Source: Candidatus Aenigmatarchaeota archaeon (GTDB taxonomy: Archaea; Aenigmatarchaeota; Aenigmatarchaeia; DAOWOJ01). Taken from it: a stretch of DNA of 7,244 nucleotides. Position 1 is the stretch's first letter; every line of letters begins with the position of its first letter. Shown in pieces: positions 4,011-7,244 of this stretch. Where the stretch lies: contig DAOWOJ010000018.1 of NCBI GenBank assembly GCA_030642125.1, forward strand, positions 1 through 7,244, given 5' to 3'. Below the pieces are notes generated by a model. The model was given only the letters and a program-made list of their open reading frames with translations. It was not told the DNA's origin and made no database searches. Made by a program: the position numbers and the translations under genes.

Positions 4011-4104
4011 AAAAATTCCATGCGGTAAAAAAAAGAAATCAAAAAAAATGAAAAAGCATAAATTGAAAAAAATAAGAAGGAAAATGAGATATAAGAAGAA
4101 GTAA
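4006..4104 (+). CDS. Very basic small protein (about 29-32 aa), possibly ribosome-associated
   Basis: From GTG 4006 the product is 32 residues, over half Lys/Arg, ending KKIRRKMRYKKK. The segment P-C-G-K-K-K-K-S-K-K-M-K-K-H-K resembles the start of small bacterial COX24/AURKAIP1-domain proteins (P-S-G-K-K-R-K-R-H-K-M), which are ribosome-linked. By size and charge it also recalls eL41. If the COX24-like start is right, translation begins at ATT 4015, with AGGTGAT 4 nt upstream; GTG 4006 is the conservative choice and ATG 4048 the shortest. The stop codon abuts the stop codon of the convergent prepilin peptidase. Low-complexity A-rich DNA could mimic this, so existence is likely but not certain. 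Confidence 0.5.
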   Translation: MIKIPCGKKKKSKKMKKHKLKKIRRKMRYKKK

Positions 4105-4929
4105 TTACCAGAATATCAAAGATCCTCCAAATAAAGTGAATAAGTAACTTATCAAGAAAGCTGGTATTAATCTCACTCCTTCTTTTATCCACACAGCCTT
4201 TTTGTTTTCTTGAAGAAATTTAATATCTTTTTTCGAAAGAAGTTTATTGTTTTTATATAATAATTTTAGATATTCTTTTGTTAAAAAATCACCTTCCCTT
4301 AATTCTGATGTTAATATTCTCCTAGTGAATATCTCCTTTTCCACAATAACAAGGAATCTAGTTCCTATTATTAATCCAAATAATAACATAAACATACTTC
4401 CAAATGTGTAAACCAAGTTAATCATAGGCACATAGAAAAATAGATGTATTGTTGAAAATATTGGTAAAGATATAAAAGCACATAATATAAAAAAATTCAT
4501 TAATCCTTTTTTATGTTTTTTAATATCATTAAAAAAATATCCAAAAACACTTGGTTTTTTAAATGCAATTAAAAAGCAATAAAAAAACATGAAACCCATT
4601 ATTATAAAGATTGTATTGAAAAATAGTTCAAGTGGTCTAAATGGTAATAAAAAAGCTATTCCGCCGAGTATCCATGCATCTCCGTCACCCCACTGACTGA
4701 AATGATGCAGTATTAAACCAGACACTAAGAACAAAGATCCTACTTTCAAAGAAATTATAATATTTGAAAAATCATTTATCATAAATCCTTGAATAGTGTA
4801 TAATGATATAGCTAATATTATAATCAAATACGGTATTCCGTCTGAAATTTCAGTTGTTTTTAAATCTTGATAACTTGCTAAACATAATAAAAATGTTCCA
4901 ACAATGACCATTAAAATTAAAATTTCCAT
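4105..4929 (-). CDS. A24-family prepilin (archaeal class III signal) peptidase
   Basis: A membrane aspartic protease that cleaves class III signal peptides of archaeal pilins/archaellins. It has 274 residues and about seven hydrophobic segments. The two catalytic aspartates are visible: D22 in the first cytoplasmic loop (YQDLKTTEISD, the family D-x-x-x-x-x-I pattern) and D84 in the GxGD motif (WGDGDAW, 80-86). A longer soluble stretch (about 198-250, ELREGDFLTKEYLK onward) lies before the last membrane segment, as in other archaeal A24 enzymes. No pilin or assembly ATPase gene is in the window. The neighbouring five-TM gene upstream runs the same way with a 74-nt gap, so it might share a transcript. 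The start has no Shine-Dalgarno; AT-rich sequence about 26 nt upstream may be a TATA box. Confidence 0.9.
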   Translation of the reverse strand: MEILILMVIVGTFLLCLASYQDLKTTEISDGIPYLIIILAISLYTIQGFMINDFSNIIISLKVGSLFLVSGLILHHFSQWGDGDAWILGGIAFLLPFRPLELFFNTIFIIMGFMFFYCFLIAFKKPSVFGYFFNDIKKHKKGLMNFFILCAFISLPIFSTIHLFFYVPMINLVYTFGSMFMLLFGLIIGTRFLVIVEKEIFTRRILTSELREGDFLTKEYLKLLYKNNKLLSKKDIKFLQENKKAVWIKEGVRLIPAFLISYLFTLFGGSLIFW

Positions 4930-5003
4930 ATATTTTATTGTGCGTTGATATAATTTATTTTTAATGTATATGATTATTTGAAAATATTATTTAGAAAATA
5001 GTT

Positions 5004-5495
5004 TCAGTTTTCACCGCTTTTTCCTAGAAATGATAGTGCCATAGCAAAAATTATTACTGCAAATAAAATAGCTACTATAGGAGAATCTACGTTTATTTCA
5101 CTGATCATAGAGCCTCCTATGATAGAAATTATGATTATTAATATTGTAGCTATTAACAATATAGCTATTATTTTATTGTCTTTAACGAGATCTCCAATTT
5201 CAATTCCTGTCATTGCAAGAAATAATACTACAATTAAGAGTATTATTATTACTATTATACCGATACCAAATATGTTTGTAAATACTTCGCCTAAAGAATA
5301 TGGGACAGGCATGTAATTAATCAAAAAGAATGCAATTGTAATTGCTATCAAACCATTTACAGAATATTCTTCTGATATAAATTTAGTTTTTGTTAATATT
5401 CCATAAACTATGGCTAATGTTAATAACCAAGGCAATACAAAGTCAAAAAAACCAAATCTTCCTAAATTTCCTAGTAAAACTTCTATTGCAGACAT
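5004..5495 (-). CDS. Hypothetical five-TM membrane protein
   Basis: I do not recognise a characterised family. The 163 residues from ATG 5495 contain five hydrophobic segments (about 15-33, 47-62, 72-96, 109-128, 139-157) joined by very short loops. The N-terminus (SAIEVLLGNLGRFGFFDFVLP) leads into the first segment with an F-F-D-F-x-L-P-W motif. No catalytic residues stand out, so it is more likely a structural or scaffold membrane protein than an enzyme. A longer in-frame start at 5591 would overlap the divergent PIN gene and is rejected. It precedes the prepilin peptidase on the same strand; a link to pili is only suggested by that adjacency. Confidence 0.75.
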   Translation of the reverse strand: MSAIEVLLGNLGRFGFFDFVLPWLLTLAIVYGILTKTKFISEEYSVNGLIAITIAFFLINYMPVPYSLGEVFTNIFGIGIIVIIILLIVVLFLAMTGIEIGDLVKDNKIIAILLIATILIIIISIIGGSMISEINVDSPIVAILFAVIIFAMALSFLGKSGEN

Positions 5496-5541
5496 GTATA
5501 CACTATTATTATTATAATATTGTTTGACATAAGTATTAAAA
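5496..5541. promoter_or_regulatory. Divergent promoter shared by membrane protein and PIN gene
   Basis: 46 nt between two ATGs. ATTATAAT (5511-5518) is centred 27 nt before the PIN ATG. On the other strand CAATATTATAA (5523-5513) is about 23 nt before the membrane-protein ATG. One TATA region seems to serve both leaderless genes. Confidence 0.5.
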
Positions 5542-5907
5542 ATGAAAATTATTTTAGATACAAATTTTTTATTGATTGTTGAGAAATTCAAAATAGATAT
5601 ATTTGAAGAATTTAAAAAATTAGGAAATTATAAACTTTATACATTGGATTCTGTAGTATGTGAATTAGAAAAATTGAATAAAGGATGTAGCAAAGTATCA
5701 ATATCATCTAATATAGCATTAGAATTAATAAAAAGGATGAAAATAAATGTATTAAAAACGTCATGTGGTAGAACACCTGATCAAGAATTTCTATTTTTGA
5801 ATGATTTTTTAGTTGCAACTCAAGATAGAGCATTGCGAAAAAAATTGAAAGAAAAAAACATAAAAACAATTTATGCCAAACAAATGAGATACTTGGTTAT
5901 AGATTAG
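5542..5907 (+). CDS. PIN-domain nuclease (FCF1/VapC9-like)
   Basis: A 121-residue single PIN domain, a metal-dependent ribonuclease fold. Likely acidic metal ligands are D6 (ILDTNFLL), E41 (SVVCELEKL), D80 (TPDQ) and D95 (VATQDRALRKKL). The VATQDRALRKKL ending and the C-terminal strand NIKTIYAKQ match the archaeal COG1412-type PIN proteins related to Fcf1/Utp23, often linked to rRNA processing, better than the toxin VapCs. No antitoxin gene is adjacent: the neighbours are a divergent membrane protein and a convergent kinase-like gene whose stop codon overlaps this one by 3 bases. No Shine-Dalgarno; leaderless by TATA spacing. The PIN call is firm; the rRNA role is inference. Confidence 0.88.
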   Translation: MKIILDTNFLLIVEKFKIDIFEEFKKLGNYKLYTLDSVVCELEKLNKGCSKVSISSNIALELIKRMKINVLKTSCGRTPDQEFLFLNDFLVATQDRALRKKLKEKNIKTIYAKQMRYLVID

Positions 5908-6479
5908 ATTTTCAATTTATTATTTATTATTTTAATTACATTTTTGAATGTGTCATTTACATCAATTTCTTCTTTAACTTCTGTTATTTCTAAAGATCTA
6001 GCAAAATTTTTATATATTTTTTTTGCATTGTCTTGAATATATTTATTTCCATCTGTTCTAACACCTTTGGGTTCACCAGAATATGTTTCTGAATCTATGA
6101 ATATAACGAGATCAGGCTTAGGAAAAAACTTATTTATTTCTCTTATCCAATCTATTGAGATTTCAGTTCCCTGAAAAGCAAAAGAACTGTGATAATATCT
6201 ATCGCATATAACTATTTTACCAGAAGATAATCCTGGGTTTATTACTTTTTCAACATGTTCTGCTCTGTCAGCTGCAAAGAGTAAAGCATCGAATATAGGA
6301 TTGTTAATATCCTTTATAAGATTTTTAAGATTTCTTCCTATTTTGCCGCCGTCCCAATATTCTGTAGTAAGAACAACTTTTTCTTCTCCGAACTTTTTTG
6401 TGAAATATTCAAATAATTTTGTTGCTATTTGAATTTTTTGAATAGATTTTACTGTTTCTATTACTATAAAATTTCCCAT
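5904..6479 (-). CDS. Thymidylate-kinase-like protein lacking the P-loop
   Basis: 191 residues with clear dTMP kinase features: LLFAADRAEHVEKVI (67-80), the DRY motif ICDRYYHSSFAFQG (91-104), KPDLVIFID (121-129) and a LID-like EPKGVRTDGNKYIQ. The start FIVIE and the following ATKLFEYF align well, but the ATP-binding loop between them, usually E-G-I-D-G-S-G-K-T-T-Q, reads E-T-V-K-S-I-Q-K-I-Q-I. All P-loop glycines and the Ser/Thr are lost, leaving only a possible Lys15. The R-E-P-G-G motif is also altered to E-Y-W-D-G-G. Other frames do not restore the loop, so this is not a simple frameshift. It is likely a paralogue without normal kinase activity, perhaps a nucleotide-binding or regulatory protein. 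Its 3' end overlaps the PIN gene tail to tail. Confidence 0.82.
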   Translation of the reverse strand: MGNFIVIETVKSIQKIQIATKLFEYFTKKFGEEKVVLTTEYWDGGKIGRNLKNLIKDINNPIFDALLFAADRAEHVEKVINPGLSSGKIVICDRYYHSSFAFQGTEISIDWIREINKFFPKPDLVIFIDSETYSGEPKGVRTDGNKYIQDNAKKIYKNFARSLEITEVKEEIDVNDTFKNVIKIINNKLKI

Positions 6480-6542
6480 TATATCAACTTATTTGTATCA
6501 ATTATGCCAATATATTAATAAATAACATTAAAAAATACATAT
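6480..6542. promoter_or_regulatory. Divergent promoter between thymidylate-kinase-like and pyrophosphatase-like genes
   Basis: On the plus strand TATTAATA (6513-6520) is centred about 26 nt before the ATG at 6543, so that gene looks leaderless. On the minus strand only a weak GCATAATTG lies at the right distance from the ATG at 6479, together with a marginal GTTGAT 5 nt before the start. Confidence 0.4.
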
Positions 6543-7244
6543 ATGAAAGAGATTTATGTTATAGGACACAAAAACCCAGATACAGATTCTATATGTTCTG
6601 CTATTGCGTATGCGTATTTTAAAGAAAAAAATGTAATTTCTGCTAGATGTGGAGAAATTAATCCTGAAACAGAGTATGTATTAGATTATTTTGGAATTGA
6701 ACCACCTACGATTATATTGGATGGTAGTGGAAAGAAATTGATATTAGTTGATCATAATGATTTTACACAATCAATTGATAATGTGAATAAAGCAGAAATA
6801 GTAGAAGTTTTAGATCACCACAGGATAAATTTTTCTTATCAAATTCCTATTAATTTTCACACAGAAATGGTAGGATCAACTGCTACAATCTATTACCGCA
6901 ATATATTAAGGGAGAAAGAGAAACCTGTATTTTATGATGCTTCGAGGATTAACGAGTTACATTTTCCGATTTCGTTTGTTCGTCCTTCTTCAACATTCCC
7001 ATTTCCTAAGGACGCTGAAGATTCTGTAGAATTGGCATATAGCATGTTAAAATTAGTTGATTGTGTTGGTTATAAAAACCCTAATGACATTATCATTTGT
7101 GATGACGTAGTACTTAGGGCATCAAAAATATATAGTATAATGAACGTTGTAAGTCACAGGAACCCTTTTCCATTTTACCCGGTTGAAAAGGGTAATATTT
7201 TTAATCAAACATCTTACATACAATTTGAAAACACTGAAGATATA
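6543..7244 (+). CDS. ppaC: Family II (Mn-dependent) inorganic pyrophosphatase-like DHH protein, 3' end outside window, atypical second half
   Basis: The frame is open for 234 codons to the window edge. Residues 1-119 are a convincing DHH domain of family II pyrophosphatases: GHKNPDTDS (8-16, metal ligands H9, D13, D15), LVDHND (68-73), VLDHHRI (89-95) and GSTATI (111-116). These would bind Mn/Mg and hydrolyse pyrophosphate. There is no CBS/DRTGG insert between DHH motifs. After about residue 120 (6903 onward) the expected A-x-L-L-L-S-A-I-L-S-D-T segment and DHHA2 region are absent. In their place are about 114 residues beginning REKEKPVFYDASRINE that I do not recognise, still in frame and with somewhat higher GC. 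It could be a true domain replacement, an insertion, or an assembly chimera. Confidence 0.75.
   Translation, partial: MKEIYVIGHKNPDTDSICSAIAYAYFKEKNVISARCGEINPETEYVLDYFGIEPPTIILDGSGKKLILVDHNDFTQSIDNVNKAEIVEVLDHHRINFSYQIPINFHTEMVGSTATIYYRNILREKEKPVFYDASRINELHFPISFVRPSSTFPFPKDAEDSVELAYSMLKLVDCVGYKNPNDIIICDDVVLRASKIYSIMNVVSHRNPFPFYPVEKGNIFNQTSYIQFENTEDI

Noticed and set aside
5496..5591. N-terminal extension of the five-TM protein from ATG 5591
   Set aside because: It would overlap the PIN gene start and the shared promoter, and its residues are polar and Asn-rich, unlike the rest of the protein.
5542..5907. PIN gene as a VapBC toxin module
   Set aside because: No small antitoxin gene adjoins it on the same strand, and its motifs fit the Fcf1/COG1412 type better.
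6400..6479. Frameshift explaining the missing P-loop of the thymidylate-kinase-like gene
   Set aside because: The flanking family residues stay in the same frame on both sides and no other frame encodes a glycine-rich loop.
6880..7244. Intein in the pyrophosphatase-like gene
   Set aside because: No Cys/Ser start at the junction and no recognisable intein splicing blocks in the visible sequence; the far end is outside the window.
1..7244. CRISPR array, insertion sequence or phage genes
   Set aside because: No regularly spaced direct repeats, transposase motifs or phage structural genes are visible.

Overview
This AT-rich window most likely comes from a DPANN-type archaeon with a compact genome. 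The archaeal signs are uS5 of archaeal/eukaryotic type, eL34, eL14, RNA polymerase subunit N, an A24 prepilin peptidase, an Arf-like GTPase, tRNA introns with bulge-helix-bulge (BHB) splice motifs, TATA boxes about 26 nt upstream of start codons (leaderless mRNAs), and Shine-Dalgarno sites mostly at internal operon positions. Genes butt together or overlap by a few bases. I cannot assign a phylum from sequence alone.

Left part (1-1642, all minus strand): eL34, eL14, a 56-residue histone-fold protein (DUF1931-like), an intron-containing tRNA-Leu and uS5, which runs off the left edge. This is a shortened and rearranged tail of the archaeal spc ribosomal operon. A plus-strand tRNA-Tyr with an 11-nt intron follows, meeting a minus-strand Arf-like GTPase tail to tail.

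Middle (2318-3692): a gene-free stretch of about 250 nt opens with a perfect 25-bp inverted repeat carrying mirrored TATA boxes. Next is tRNA-Pro with two introns, placed 2 nt after the rpoN stop codon. A divergent two-TM potassium-channel-like protein with one RCK domain follows. Its selectivity filter is degenerate, and an internal Shine-Dalgarno and Met sit in front of the RCK domain.

Right part (3693-7244): a small Cys/His-rich hypothetical protein; a very basic 32-residue mini-gene; an A24 prepilin peptidase; a five-TM membrane protein; a PIN-domain nuclease; a thymidylate-kinase-like protein that has lost its P-loop; and the start of a family II (Mn-dependent) inorganic pyrophosphatase-like protein whose second half does not look like the family.

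The most notable observations are: two tRNAs with introns in the T-loop (position 59/60) that share boundary sequence; an abnormal tRNA-Leu anticodon loop; the P-loop-less thymidylate kinase; the non-canonical potassium-channel filter; and the mirrored promoter repeat. I see no CRISPR array, insertion sequence or defence island.
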